From Rhodococcus rhodochrous (GTDB lineage Bacteria; Actinomycetota; Actinomycetes; Mycobacteriales; Mycobacteriaceae): a stretch of 64,000 bases of DNA. The DNA lies in the NCBI RefSeq assembly GCF_014854695.1, contig NZ_CP027557.1, positions 4,814,891 to 4,878,890 on the forward strand. Reading direction: 5' to 3'. The position numbers and the translations under genes are program-made. Of this stretch, positions 33,184-41,893 are shown one piece after another; positions within the stretch are counted from its first letter, which is position 1; each line of letters starts with the position of its first letter. The notes under the pieces are model-generated. The model worked only from the letters and a program-made list of their open reading frames with translations. It was not told the DNA's origin and did no database searches.

Positions 33184-34650
33184 TCAGCCCTCGACGACCA
33201 CACGGAACTCGTCGAGGGAGCTGTCGGTCGCGTCGGGCACGTTCATGCCGGCACCCACACCGCTGTGGAGGTAGTCGACGACCGCGCGGTCGAGCCGCTC
33301 ACCCGGTACGACCGCGGGGATACCCGGCGGGTACGGCGTGAGCTGTTCCGCCGCGATGCGGCCGACGGCGCGGGCGGCGGAGACCATCTCGGTCCTGCCG
33401 AAGAACGCGTCGCGCGGAGACATCACCGATTCGAGCTGCAGTTCGTCCGGACTCGGCAGCTCGATCCGGGGCGGCGGATCGAAGGACTCCGCCGCCCGGG
33501 ACAGTGCTTCGAGCGCGGAGACGAGCCGATCGGCGGTGTCCTCGTCGTCGGACATGGACATCGTGGCGAGGATCCTGCGGTGGTCGCTCATGCCGACGTC
33601 GAGACGACAGTTCTCCCGCAGCCAGTCGGCGCACTGATAACCCGAGACGCCGAGTTCGTCGAGGTCCATGAGCACCTGGAGGCGGTCGAGATCGTGCGAG
33701 GCCTCGTCGCCGAGCAGCCGGTCGTCGAGGACGGAGATCCCGTCGATCCTCTCGATGCGTTCGCGCGTAGTCCGGGCCAGGTCGAGCGCACTGCCGAGCA
33801 GTTCGGTGCCGTGCTCGACCATCTGCCGTCGCCATCCGTCGATCGCCGAGTAGATCAACACGTTGGGGCTGGTGGTCATGAGCAGATCGGCGCAATCCGA
33901 CAGGTGGGAGGCGTCGACCAGGTCTCCCTGGACGTGGTACACCGAGCCCTGCTCGAAACCGGCACCCATCTTGTGCACACTCACCACGCAGACATCGGCA
34001 CCGGCATCCATCGCCCAGGTCGGCAGGTCGTCGTGGAAGGGCAGATGCGCGCCCCACGCCTCGTCGACGATGAGCGGCTTTCCGCGTTCGTGGCAGACGT
34101 CCGCGATGCCCGCGATGTCGGCGCACGTCCCGTACGGACTGGGGCTGACGATCAGTGCACCGGCCGCGTCGGGGTACTTGTCCCACATTTCTCGAACCTG
34201 CTGTGGTGAGGGTGGATGGGAGAAGTGCATCTCCTCGTCCCACTGCGGGGTGATCCAACGCGGGGTGACGCCACTGAAGATCAGGCCGGCGACGATCGAC
34301 TTGTGCGAGTCGCGTCCGAGCAGCAGGCCGCCCGGATCGTTGCCGGCGACGGCCATCATCGCGGCCTTGACCGACAAGGAGCTTCCGCAGGTCGAGAAGA
34401 AGGCCTGCTCGGCTCCGACCGCCTCGGCCATGAGTTCTTCTGCTCTGCTCAGATATCCGTTGCGCGTCAGACGGTCGTCGAGGCCACCGGAGGCGAGGAC
34501 ATCCGCACGGAACGAGTCCCGCCCGAGCACTTCCGCGACGCGTTCGTCCACGCCGCGGCCCTGCCGGTGTCCCGGCGGGGAGAAGCCGTAGCGGTCGAGC
34601 CGGCGGTATTCCTCGACAGCGCTGAGCAACGGGGTTTCCGACTGGTCCAT
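33184..34650 (-). CDS. PLP-dependent Orn/Lys/Arg decarboxylase-family protein
   Basis: A 488-residue fold-type I PLP enzyme of the ornithine/lysine/arginine decarboxylase group. PPGHRQG at the N-terminus, DSHKS near 114-118, IVDEAWGAH with the Asp that holds the pyridine nitrogen, and SVHKMGAG with Lys227 as Schiff base are all present. The C-terminal domain ends with YPPGIP, also typical. It lies downstream of a SnoaL-like gene. An amino-acid decarboxylase among fatty-acyl genes is unexpected; the product might be a polyamine, or it may use an amino-acid-like intermediate. Confidence 0.88.
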   Translation of the reverse strand: MDQSETPLLSAVEEYRRLDRYGFSPPGHRQGRGVDERVAEVLGRDSFRADVLASGGLDDRLTRNGYLSRAEELMAEAVGAEQAFFSTCGSSLSVKAAMMAVAGNDPGGLLLGRDSHKSIVAGLIFSGVTPRWITPQWDEEMHFSHPPSPQQVREMWDKYPDAAGALIVSPSPYGTCADIAGIADVCHERGKPLIVDEAWGAHLPFHDDLPTWAMDAGADVCVVSVHKMGAGFEQGSVYHVQGDLVDASHLSDCADLLMTTSPNVLIYSAIDGWRRQMVEHGTELLGSALDLARTTRERIERIDGISVLDDRLLGDEASHDLDRLQVLMDLDELGVSGYQCADWLRENCRLDVGMSDHRRILATMSMSDDEDTADRLVSALEALSRAAESFDPPPRIELPSPDELQLESVMSPRDAFFGRTEMVSAARAVGRIAAEQLTPYPPGIPAVVPGERLDRAVVDYLHSGVGAGMNVPDATDSSLDEFRVVVEG

Positions 34651-34682
34651 GCCTGTCGGTTACCCGGGCCTGAGATCTGCAA

Positions 34683-35132
34683 TCAGCTCGATCGGTGCGC
34701 CCCGTTCTTCGACGGGTCGGGGTGGTTCGAGAACCACAGGCTCTCCTCGGTGAGGCGGCAACTCTTCCAGCCCTCGGAGGTCCGCACGACCTCGTGGTGG
34801 TAGTTGCCCCCGCAATAGGTCAGGCCGTCGACGCCGGGGAGTTGCATGGGGTTGTAGAACATCGCCCGTACCGTCGCACGGTCGCCGTCGAGGTCGACCT
34901 CGACGTTGGTGACGAAGTGCTGCGACATCGGCAGGTACGACAGCGCCTTCTGCAGCTGCGCGAGCACTTCGTCCCTCGGTCCGGGCTGGTATCCCACGGA
35001 GCTGTAGTCGAGATGGGCGTCCTCGGTGAAGACCGATTCCATCTTCTTCCAGTCCTTGGTGTCCACCGCCGTTGCATAGCGGTAGAGGAGTTCGGTGATG
35101 GCGTACTTGTCGCACAGCTCGTCGGGCGTCAT
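34683..35132 (-). CDS. SnoaL-like (NTF2-fold) protein
   Basis: A 149-residue NTF2-fold protein. AITELLYRYATAVDTKDWKKM near 11-31 and VFTEDAHLDY are SnoaL-like hallmarks; GLTYCGGNYHHEVVRTSEGWKS is the second half. It is distinct from the copy at 30851. It heads an operon with the PLP enzyme and is divergent from an SDR. A dehydratase, isomerase or ring-hydrolase role is possible. Confidence 0.82.
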   Translation of the reverse strand: MTPDELCDKYAITELLYRYATAVDTKDWKKMESVFTEDAHLDYSSVGYQPGPRDEVLAQLQKALSYLPMSQHFVTNVEVDLDGDRATVRAMFYNPMQLPGVDGLTYCGGNYHHEVVRTSEGWKSCRLTEESLWFSNHPDPSKNGAHRSS

Positions 35133-35152
35133 GAGGCTCCTTCGACTTCGTC

Positions 35153-35167
35153 CGGAATTTCATTCTT
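35153..35167. promoter_or_regulatory. island operator, weak copy 4
   Basis: CGGAATTTCATTCTT keeps the core GAAT-N3-ATTCT with changes at the outer positions. It lies in the short gap between the SnoaL gene (-) and the SDR gene (+). Confidence 0.4.
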
Positions 35168-35218
35168 TCAGAAGAGAACCCCCTTTCCAATACCCTTGTT
35201 CTGAGGCATGATCCGTAT

Positions 35219-35986
35219 ATGGGACAACTTGACTCTCTTCACGATCTGAGCGGGAAAACTGCTGTCGTCACAGGTGGTTCGCGTGGCATCGGCCGCGCCA
35301 TCGCGCAGATCCTCGCCGAACACGGCGCCGACGTCGTCGTCGCCTCCCGCAAGCTCGACGCGTGCGAACTCGCCGCGAAGGAGATCGAGGCATCCACCGG
35401 CAGCAAGGTGCTCCCCGTCGCCTGCCATGTCGGACAGTGGGACGACTGCAACACGCTCGTCGACACGACCCTCGACCATTTCGGGCGTCTCGACATCCTC
35501 GTCAACAATGCCGGAATGTCGCCGCTCTACCAGGATCTCGAATCCATCACCGAAGAGTTGTACGACAAGACCTTCGGCGTGAACCTCAAGGGCCCGTTCC
35601 GGCTTGCGGTTCGCGCCGGCACGTACATGGCGGAGCACGACGGCGGGTCGATCGTCAACATCGGCACCGCCGGGTCGCTCACGGCGAGTGTGCGCGAACT
35701 CCCCTACGCATGCGCGAAGGCCGGCCTGAACGCCCTCACGGTGGGCCTGGCAGAGGCTTACGCACCGAAAGTGCGTGTCAATTCGATCCTTCCGGGTCCG
35801 TTCCGTACCGACCTGTCGAAGGCATGGGCTCCGCCGGAAGGCGAGGAGGCATCCTTCGTGCCGTTGCGTCGCATGGGCCGGCCCGAGGAGGTCGCGCCAC
35901 TCGCACTCCATCTGGCCAGCGACGCGTCGAGTTTCACCACCGGCGCGATCATCCGCGTCGACGGTGGTGTCACCCGTAAGGTCTGA
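35219..35986 (+). CDS. short-chain dehydrogenase/reductase
   Basis: A 255-residue SDR with GGSRGIGR (Arg suggests NADPH), VVASRK after strand 2, NNAG, and YACAK for Tyr/Lys. At the position 13 residues before the Tyr, usually the catalytic Ser, stands Thr (NIGTAGS). ATG at 35219 has only a distant GAGG upstream. It forms a one-gene unit ended by the hairpin at 36000-36030. Confidence 0.87.
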   Translation: MGQLDSLHDLSGKTAVVTGGSRGIGRAIAQILAEHGADVVVASRKLDACELAAKEIEASTGSKVLPVACHVGQWDDCNTLVDTTLDHFGRLDILVNNAGMSPLYQDLESITEELYDKTFGVNLKGPFRLAVRAGTYMAEHDGGSIVNIGTAGSLTASVRELPYACAKAGLNALTVGLAEAYAPKVRVNSILPGPFRTDLSKAWAPPEGEEASFVPLRRMGRPEEVAPLALHLASDASSFTTGAIIRVDGGVTRKV

Positions 35987-35999
35987 GACACACGCGTGC

Positions 36000-36030
36000 G
36001 GGGCCGCCTCCGGGATTCGGAGGCGGCCCC
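36000..36030. terminator. terminator hairpin
   Basis: GGGGCCGCCTCC at 36000-36011 pairs perfectly with 36019-36030 around a 7-base loop; CGTG/CACG extends it. No T-run follows. It lies between converging genes. Confidence 0.65.
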
Positions 36031-36125
36031 ACACGTAACTGCGTTGTCCATCGGCTACCGGAATCGCCATACGCTACAACAATTTCCGCGGCGAATGGCG
36101 AAAGCGGTAGCGAATGCCCCGTGCG

Positions 36126-36917
36126 CTAGCGGATGTTGTCCTTCATCTCGTCGAGATTCATCAGGACCGGCCACCCACTGTCGCTGAGGGCGTTGCCGTG
36201 TCCCGTCTGGTGGATGTCGAAGACCGACTGGATCGCGGCGTAGAAGCCCTGCACGTCGAGAGTCTGGTTGACGGCCCGCTTGGCCTGCCGCAGGCCGAAG
36301 GGATGCATCTTCGCGATCTGCTCGGCGAGCGTGCGTACTTCGGTGTCGAGATCGGCGCGGGGCACGACGCGGTTCACCATGCCCGTCTGCTCCGCTTCCT
36401 CCGCGGTGACCGGCCGGCCGGTGAAGAGGATCTCCTTGGCCTTGCGTGGGCCGAGTTCCCAGGTGTGCCCGTGATATTCGACGCCGCCGATACCCATGAG
36501 GACCACAGGATCGGAGAACGACGCGTCGTCGGCCGCGACGATGAGATCGCACGGCCAGCACAGCAGGAGGCCACCGGAGATGCACCGGCCCTGCACCGCG
36601 GCGATGGACGGCTTCGGGATGTTGCGCCACCGCAGCGAATACTCGAGATAACGCCGGGACTCGTTGCGGTAGATCATCTCGAGGGTGATCTTGTCGGGGA
36701 CAGGTTCTCCGCTGCGGAGATCGTGCCCGGCCGAGAAGTGCTTGCCCTCGGCGCGGAGCACGATCACGGAGACCTCGGGATCGTCGCCGGCGCGGGTCCA
36801 GGCGGCGTCCAGTTCGTCCAGGAGGGCGCCGTTCTGCGCGTTGGCGACCTCCGGCCGGTTCAGTGTGATGGTCGCGATCCGGTCGGAGGTCTCGTACCCG
36901 ATGTACTTGTCAGCCAC
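36126..36917 (-). CDS. enoyl-CoA hydratase/isomerase-family protein
   Basis: A 263-residue crotonase. FSAGHDLRSG and VQGRCISGGLLL form the oxyanion hole. The first hydratase Glu is replaced (FSDPVV), and MGIGGVEYHGHTWELG is a divergent active-site loop, so an isomerase, lyase or special hydratase is possible. GTG at 36917 overlaps the ACAD gene; no strong ribosome site is seen. It is the last gene of a minus-strand operon with ACAD pair 2. Confidence 0.87.
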   Translation of the reverse strand: MADKYIGYETSDRIATITLNRPEVANAQNGALLDELDAAWTRAGDDPEVSVIVLRAEGKHFSAGHDLRSGEPVPDKITLEMIYRNESRRYLEYSLRWRNIPKPSIAAVQGRCISGGLLLCWPCDLIVAADDASFSDPVVLMGIGGVEYHGHTWELGPRKAKEILFTGRPVTAEEAEQTGMVNRVVPRADLDTEVRTLAEQIAKMHPFGLRQAKRAVNQTLDVQGFYAAIQSVFDIHQTGHGNALSDSGWPVLMNLDEMKDNIR

Positions 36918-38085
36918 GGGGCAAGCCAAGGACGCGTTCGGCGATGATGTTGCGTTGGATCTCGGACGTGCCACCCGCGATGGTGCCGGCGAAGCTCCGC
37001 ACGAACCTCTCGAACCAGCTCGACGAGAAGTTGTCGAGATTCCACGGCACATATGCCGATGTCGTCGCCGGATGGACGAGACCGTCCGGGCCGGCAGCGT
37101 CGAGGGCGTGTTCGGCGGCGGTCTGGACCGCCTCGGAGCCGAGGAGCTTGAGCACCGACAGGGCGGGAACGTCCTGCGCTCCGCGGGATTCGCGGACGAG
37201 GGCGGCCGAACCGAGCAACTTCAGCGCCTGGTGGTCCATCACGAGTGTGGCGTAGCGGTCGCGGTCGAGCGCCGTGCGGGGGCGGAAGTCCTCGACGAAA
37301 TCCTGCAGCCGGTCGGCGAAACTGAGCCACAGCAGGGTGCGTTCGTGCCCGAGCGATCCGTTCGCGACCGACCAGCCGCCGTTCAGCTCGCCGATGAGGT
37401 TCTCGGCGGGCACACGCACGTCGGTGAAGAACACCTCGTTGAAGTCGCGGTCGTCGCCGTCGGCGACCGACGGGAACGGTCTGCGGACGACGCCGGGCAG
37501 ATCGGTGGGGATGAGCAGGACGCTGATCCCCTTGTGCTTCGGCGCATCCGGATCGGTACGGACGAAGGTCAGCAGCACGTCGGCGTCGTGGGCACCGGAG
37601 GTCCACACCTTCTGGCCGTTGACGACGAAGTGGTCGCCGTCGCGCACCGCCCGGGTGCGCAGGGAGGCGAGGTCGGATCCCGCGCCGGGCTCGCTCATCC
37701 CGAGGGCCGCGGTGATCTCCGCTCGGAGGATGGGCACCGCCCAGCGTTGCTTCTGTTCGTCCGTACCGAACGACAGCAGCGAGGCCGCGATGATCCCGAG
37801 CCCTTGCGGGTTGAAGCTGTGGTAGATCCGCCGCTTCGACAGTTCCTCGAGGTGGACGTACTGCTGCAGGATCGTCGCGTTGCGGCCACCGAACTCGGGT
37901 GGATTGCCGGGCAGCAGCCAGCCGTGGTCGAACTGGACCCGTTGCCAGCGGCGTGCCCATTCGGGGACGTCGGCGCTCGACCGGGCGCGGACGGTGGCCT
38001 CGGACGGATCGGGCAGGTGCTCGTCGAGAAAGGCCACGAACTCGGCGCGGAACTCCTCGACGTCGGAATCAAACGAGAGTTGCAC
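36910..38085 (-). CDS. acyl-CoA dehydrogenase, large subunit of pair 2
   Basis: A 391-residue FadE protein. LGMSEPGAGSDLASL near 134-148, QKVWTSGAHDAD, and TIAGGTSEIQRNIIAER at the end are clear; Gly replaces the usual catalytic Glu in the last motif. GTG at 38085 has GAGGAG upstream and overlaps the partner gene by 17 bases. It probably forms a two-subunit enzyme with the product of 38069-39067. Confidence 0.9.
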   Translation of the reverse strand: MQLSFDSDVEEFRAEFVAFLDEHLPDPSEATVRARSSADVPEWARRWQRVQFDHGWLLPGNPPEFGGRNATILQQYVHLEELSKRRIYHSFNPQGLGIIAASLLSFGTDEQKQRWAVPILRAEITAALGMSEPGAGSDLASLRTRAVRDGDHFVVNGQKVWTSGAHDADVLLTFVRTDPDAPKHKGISVLLIPTDLPGVVRRPFPSVADGDDRDFNEVFFTDVRVPAENLIGELNGGWSVANGSLGHERTLLWLSFADRLQDFVEDFRPRTALDRDRYATLVMDHQALKLLGSAALVRESRGAQDVPALSVLKLLGSEAVQTAAEHALDAAGPDGLVHPATTSAYVPWNLDNFSSSWFERFVRSFAGTIAGGTSEIQRNIIAERVLGLPRG

Positions 38086-39067
38086 GGTACTCCTCGGCGA
38101 TCAGTGCGCGGTGCTCCGCGGCGGATCCGAGCATGTGCTCCCCCGCCCGGGCACGCTTGAGCGCGAACTGCAGGTCGTTCTCCCAGGTGAAGCCCATGGC
38201 GCCGAACAACTGCAGACCACTGCGGAAGACCGTCGACTGGCATTCTCCCGCAGCGGCTTTGGCCATGGAGGCGGCGAGGCGACGGCGCGGGTCGTCCTCC
38301 GCGATCGTCAGTGCCGCGAAATACGCGAGGGCGCCGGCACGTTCGACGGCGACGTGCATGTCGGCGGCGCGATGCTTGACGGCCTGGAACGACCCGATCG
38401 GCACACCGAACTGCTGCCGGTTGCGCACGTGGTCGAGTGCGAGATCCAGGATACGGCGGCAGGCACCGACCATGGTGACGGCGAGTCCCGCGAGGGCGAC
38501 GTGCCGTGCCTTCTCCACGTCGACGTCGGTGTCCGGGTCCGCTTCGGCCCGCACGTCGTCGAAGACGATGTCGGCCAGGTGCAGGACCGGGTCGAAAGCG
38601 GAGGTACGGCGGGCCGACACCTGATCGGCCCGGACGGTGAACACACCTGCATCGGTGACGACGGCGATGTCGTCGGCGCGGTCGCCGTCGAGCACCCGGT
38701 GTGCGGTGCCGCGGAGCAGCCAGCCATCCGCGTCGCGCACGGCGGAGATGCCCTCGTAGACGGCGGCGCCCGCACGATCGGGCCGGTTCCGGCCGGCGAC
38801 GAGCGGGGCGAATTGGGTGGTGGTGGCGAGAAAGGGGGTCGGGTCGGTTGCCCGGCCGAGTTCCTCCAGGACGATCGCGAGCTCCACCGCGGCCTCGGAC
38901 TCGACCAGTTCCGTCCATCCCAGGCCCACGTAGGTCTTCCACAACGGGGCCGGATCGGCGCCGTTGTCGACGACGGTGCGGACGAGTGTCGACGGGCATT
39001 CCTTCGCCGTCACTTCCCGGACGGTCTTCTGCCACAACTGCTGATCGGAGTCGAACTCGAAAAGCAT
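38069..39067 (-). CDS. acyl-CoA dehydrogenase, small subunit of pair 2
   Basis: A 332-residue ACAD partner. Its helical N-terminal domain, NRQQFGVPIGSFQAVKHRAAD and LQLFGAMGFTWENDLQF are clear, but EPGAGSD and GGTxEIQR are absent. ATG at 39067 has AAGGAGG upstream; the GTG at 39091 is less likely. First gene of the operon; the island operator lies 43 bases upstream. Confidence 0.88.
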   Translation of the reverse strand: MLFEFDSDQQLWQKTVREVTAKECPSTLVRTVVDNGADPAPLWKTYVGLGWTELVESEAAVELAIVLEELGRATDPTPFLATTTQFAPLVAGRNRPDRAGAAVYEGISAVRDADGWLLRGTAHRVLDGDRADDIAVVTDAGVFTVRADQVSARRTSAFDPVLHLADIVFDDVRAEADPDTDVDVEKARHVALAGLAVTMVGACRRILDLALDHVRNRQQFGVPIGSFQAVKHRAADMHVAVERAGALAYFAALTIAEDDPRRRLAASMAKAAAGECQSTVFRSGLQLFGAMGFTWENDLQFALKRARAGEHMLGSAAEHRALIAEEYRATLV

Positions 39068-39109
39068 TCCGACTTGCCTCCTTCCTGGCACTGAGCCTGG
39101 TATTGCGAT

Positions 39110-39124
39110 GAGAATAACATTCTC
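39110..39124. promoter_or_regulatory. island operator, copy 5 (perfect)
   Basis: GAGAATAACATTCTC is a perfect 6-3-6 palindrome. It lies between the ACAD pair 2 operon (-) and the TetR gene (+). On the minus strand a TTGAAA box abuts it, so binding would cover the promoter. Confidence 0.8.
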
Positions 39125-39211
39125 TTTTCAAGATAGTAATAGTCTCTGATCGGTGCGGGAAACGGAAGGACAGTCCCGCAATGCGCCCCTACCCTCCGGT
39201 ACAGTGCTCCT

Positions 39212-39250
39212 ATGTCCACTCCACGCGACACAGGGCGATCCGGGCAGTGA
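39212..39250 (+). CDS. 12-residue leader ORF ahead of TetR
   Basis: ATG at 39212 starts MSTPRDTGRSGQ and stops on the TGA that overlaps the GTG start of TetR (GTGA). TACAGT at 39200-39205 lies 6 bases upstream, so the transcript would begin at this ATG. It may set TetR translation by coupling. Confidence 0.35.
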   Translation: MSTPRDTGRSGQ

Positions 39251-39897
39251 CGGGCGCCAGCGAAGAACCGGCCTGGAAGCAACGCGCAGTCGAGCGCTCC
39301 ATCCGGACCGCCAAACTGCGCGCCGAACAGCGCGTACAGCGCTTCCTCGACGCAGCGCAGGCGATCATCACGGAAAAGGGCAGCACCGACTTCACGGTCC
39401 AGGAGGTCGTCGACCGTTCGAAGCAGTCGCTTCGCAGCTTCTACCTGCAGTTCGACGGTAAGCACGAGTTGCTGCTCGCGCTCTTCGAAGATGCTCTGAG
39501 CCGCTCTGCCGATCAGATCCGTGCCGCTGCCGCCGGCGAGAAGGCCCCTCTCGACCAATTGCGCGTCGCGGTGGAACTGCTGTTCGAGTCGTCCCGGCCC
39601 GACCCGACGGCCCAGCGACCGCTGTTCACCGACTTCGCGCCGCAGCTGCTGCTCACCCACCCCGCCGAGGTGAAGGTCGCGCACGCCCCGATGCTCGCGC
39701 TGTTCACGGAGCTGATGGAGAAGGTCGACGCCGAGGACAGCCTCCGCGAGGGGCTGAACCCGAAGCGGATGGCCGCCATGACGATGCAGACCGTGATGTT
39801 CATCGCTCAGTCGAGCGGAGGCGACGACAGCACGACCCGTCCCATCACGGCCGACGAGGTCTGGAACTTCTGCTCGCAGGGATTCGCCGCCCGCTGA
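39247..39897 (+). CDS. TetR-family regulator, probable controller of the island
   Basis: A 216-residue TetR protein. The helix-turn-helix is at about 45-75 (FTVQEVVDRSKQSLRSFYLQF), with the typical charged segment before it. GTG at 39247 is coupled to a short leader ORF; the longer frame from 39181 is less likely. Perfect and near-perfect copies of the GAGAAYnnnATTCTC palindrome lie 123 bases upstream of its start and 2 bases after its stop, which makes it the best candidate regulator of all operons carrying that site. Its ligand may be an acyl-CoA, as for KstR-like proteins; that is inference. Confidence 0.88.
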   Translation: MTGASEEPAWKQRAVERSIRTAKLRAEQRVQRFLDAAQAIITEKGSTDFTVQEVVDRSKQSLRSFYLQFDGKHELLLALFEDALSRSADQIRAAAAGEKAPLDQLRVAVELLFESSRPDPTAQRPLFTDFAPQLLLTHPAEVKVAHAPMLALFTELMEKVDAEDSLREGLNPKRMAAMTMQTVMFIAQSSGGDDSTTRPITADEVWNFCSQGFAAR

Positions 39898-39898
39898 C

Positions 39899-39913
39899 GA
39901 GAACACCATTCTC
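39899..39913. promoter_or_regulatory. island operator, copy 6
   Basis: GAGAACACCATTCTC differs at one base from a perfect palindrome. It covers the -35 area of the promoter whose -10 is TACACT at 39932-39937. The TesB-like GTG starts 6 bases after that -10, so the mRNA is probably leaderless. Confidence 0.7.
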
Positions 39914-39943
39914 AAATCGGAGTAGTTCACTTACACTCGGCTC

Positions 39944-40759
39944 GTGACCGAGTTGTGGAACGACCTCCTCGCCTGTCTCGATCTGCGCTCGTCCCCCGTG
40001 GACGAGGAGCGCCCCGAGTCGGTGGTGTTCGAGGGCAGCAATCAGCACCTCGAATACCACCGGCTCTTCGGGGGCCAGTTGCTCGGGCAGTTCGTGCGTG
40101 CCGCCGAGCTGACCTGCCCCGAGAAGAGCATCAAATCCCTGCACACCGTCTTCGCCCGTGAAGGACGCGCCGACGAGCCCGTCCGCTACGAGATCACCCG
40201 CCTGCACGAGGGCCGGACCTTCGCCACGTTGACGGCGGTCGCGCGCCAGTCGAAGGGCGTCCTCGCCACGGCATCGGTGTCCATGCACGCCGGCGAGGAC
40301 GGCCCCGAGGTGCAGACCGTGCCGTCCGTACCCCAGGTGTTCGACGAGAGCACGCGCGCCCCGTTCTCGTTGATCCCGTGGGAGACCCGCGCGACGACCG
40401 ACCTCGAGGATCGCGGAGTCTCCGCACCCGAGTTCGAGATGTGGATGCGCACCCCCGAGGTCGACGAGGCGTACGCGCCGGCACTCGCCGCCTACGCCAC
40501 CGACCTCAACCTCATCGGTACCGCACTTCTTGCCGTCGACGGCTTCGACCACACCGGCAACGGAACGGCCTTCACGTCCGCGGTCACCTCGCACAATCTG
40601 TGGTTCCACCGCCCGTTCCGCAGTGACGACTGGTTGCTGCTGCGTCAGCACAGCCCCCTCGTCGCCCACGGACGGTGCTTCGGCCGCGGCGACCTGCTCA
40701 CCGAGAAGGGTTCTCTCGTCGCCTCTTTCGCCCAGGAAGCCCTGCTGCGTCTGCCCTGA
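39944..40759 (+). CDS. acyl-CoA thioesterase II (TesB-like)
   Basis: A 271-residue double-hotdog thioesterase. FGGQLLGQ near 42-49 and the repeated C-terminal half ending HSPLVAHGRCFGRGDLLTEKG match TesB-type enzymes. It hydrolyses acyl-CoA and can relieve CoA sequestration or release an end product. GTG at 39944 appears to be a leaderless start. Confidence 0.9.
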   Translation: MTELWNDLLACLDLRSSPVDEERPESVVFEGSNQHLEYHRLFGGQLLGQFVRAAELTCPEKSIKSLHTVFAREGRADEPVRYEITRLHEGRTFATLTAVARQSKGVLATASVSMHAGEDGPEVQTVPSVPQVFDESTRAPFSLIPWETRATTDLEDRGVSAPEFEMWMRTPEVDEAYAPALAAYATDLNLIGTALLAVDGFDHTGNGTAFTSAVTSHNLWFHRPFRSDDWLLLRQHSPLVAHGRCFGRGDLLTEKGSLVASFAQEALLRLP

Positions 40760-40797
40760 CGGTTCTTCCCACGAACACCGATCGAGATCGAGGTGTC

Positions 40798-41877
40798 ATG
40801 CAACGACAGTCCGCCCCCGACAACGCCGTCGTCGAGACTCCGTCACCGCGCCCTCTGCGCGTGGTGCAGTGGGCGACCGGAACGATCGGCACCCGCGCGC
40901 TGCGCGCGGTGATCGACCATCCCTCCGTCGAACTCGTCGGCGTGTACGTGCACAGCGACGACAAGGCCGGTCGCGACGCGGGCGAGTTGTGCGGACGCGA
41001 CCCGGTCGGTGTGCGCGCCACGAACGACGCCGACGAGATCATCGATCTCGGGGCCGACTGCGTGCTGTACATGCCGCTGCTGTTCGACCTCGACGAAGTG
41101 TGCCGAATCCTCGCCTCCGGCACGAACATCGTCACCACCCGTGGAGAGTTCCACCGCCCGGCGGGTATGGATCCGGTGGTGCGTGAAGCCGTAGAGGCCG
41201 CGTGCGCACTCGGCGGTACGTCGATCCACAGCACCGGCAGCAGTCCCGGTTTCGTCACGGAGGCTGTGCCACTCGTGCTGACCTCCATCCAGCGGAGGAT
41301 GGACCACCTCGCCATCGACGAGTACGCCGACCTCTCCCAGCGGAACTCCCCCGGAATCCTGTTCGACGTCATGGGATTCGGTGGTGATGCAGGAGAATTC
41401 GCCGACGTCCGGCTCGCCCACGTGGAATCCAACTTCGGACCGTCGCTGGCCGCCCTGGCCGACGCGCTCGGCCTCACCCTCGACACGATCCGAACGACAG
41501 GCGAACTCGCCACGGCACGCTCGACGGTCACCATCGCCGCCGGCACGATCGAGGCGGGAACGGTGGCCGCGCAACGCATCACGGTGTCGGGCATCCGCGA
41601 CGGCCGCGAGCTGATGCGATTCCGTCCCACCTGGTACTGCACGGATCAGCTCGATGCCGATTGGGACCTGCACGCCACCGGCTGGCACATCACCGTCGAC
41701 GGCGACGCACCCCTCGACATCGACATGCGTTTCCCCATCCCGCTCGAGCGGATGAGCGAGATCTCCCCGTCCTACACCGCCAATCGTGCAGTGAACTCGA
41801 TCGCGGCGGTGTGCGCGGCGCGGTCCGGGATCCGGACGACGGTCGAACTCCCGCTCGTGGTCCCCGTTCTGACCTGA
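40798..41877 (+). CDS. DapB-like NAD(P)H-dependent dehydrogenase
   Basis: A 359-residue protein with a dihydrodipicolinate-reductase-type N-terminal Rossmann domain (QWATGTIGTRALRAV near 29-43) and a C-terminal domain like 2,4-diaminopentanoate dehydrogenase. TSIHSTGSSPGFVTE in the middle is a family hallmark. ATG at 40798 follows GAGG. It is likely cotranscribed with TesB. The substrate is unknown; such proteins are numerous in actinobacterial lipid loci. Confidence 0.82.
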   Translation: MQRQSAPDNAVVETPSPRPLRVVQWATGTIGTRALRAVIDHPSVELVGVYVHSDDKAGRDAGELCGRDPVGVRATNDADEIIDLGADCVLYMPLLFDLDEVCRILASGTNIVTTRGEFHRPAGMDPVVREAVEAACALGGTSIHSTGSSPGFVTEAVPLVLTSIQRRMDHLAIDEYADLSQRNSPGILFDVMGFGGDAGEFADVRLAHVESNFGPSLAALADALGLTLDTIRTTGELATARSTVTIAAGTIEAGTVAAQRITVSGIRDGRELMRFRPTWYCTDQLDADWDLHATGWHITVDGDAPLDIDMRFPIPLERMSEISPSYTANRAVNSIAAVCAARSGIRTTVELPLVVPVLT

Positions 41878-41893
41878 GATCGAAACTGCGCTG

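Noticed and set aside
35174-35188. GAGAACCCCCTTTCC as another island operator
   Set aside because: Only one half-site fits; the better match in this gap is 35153-35167.
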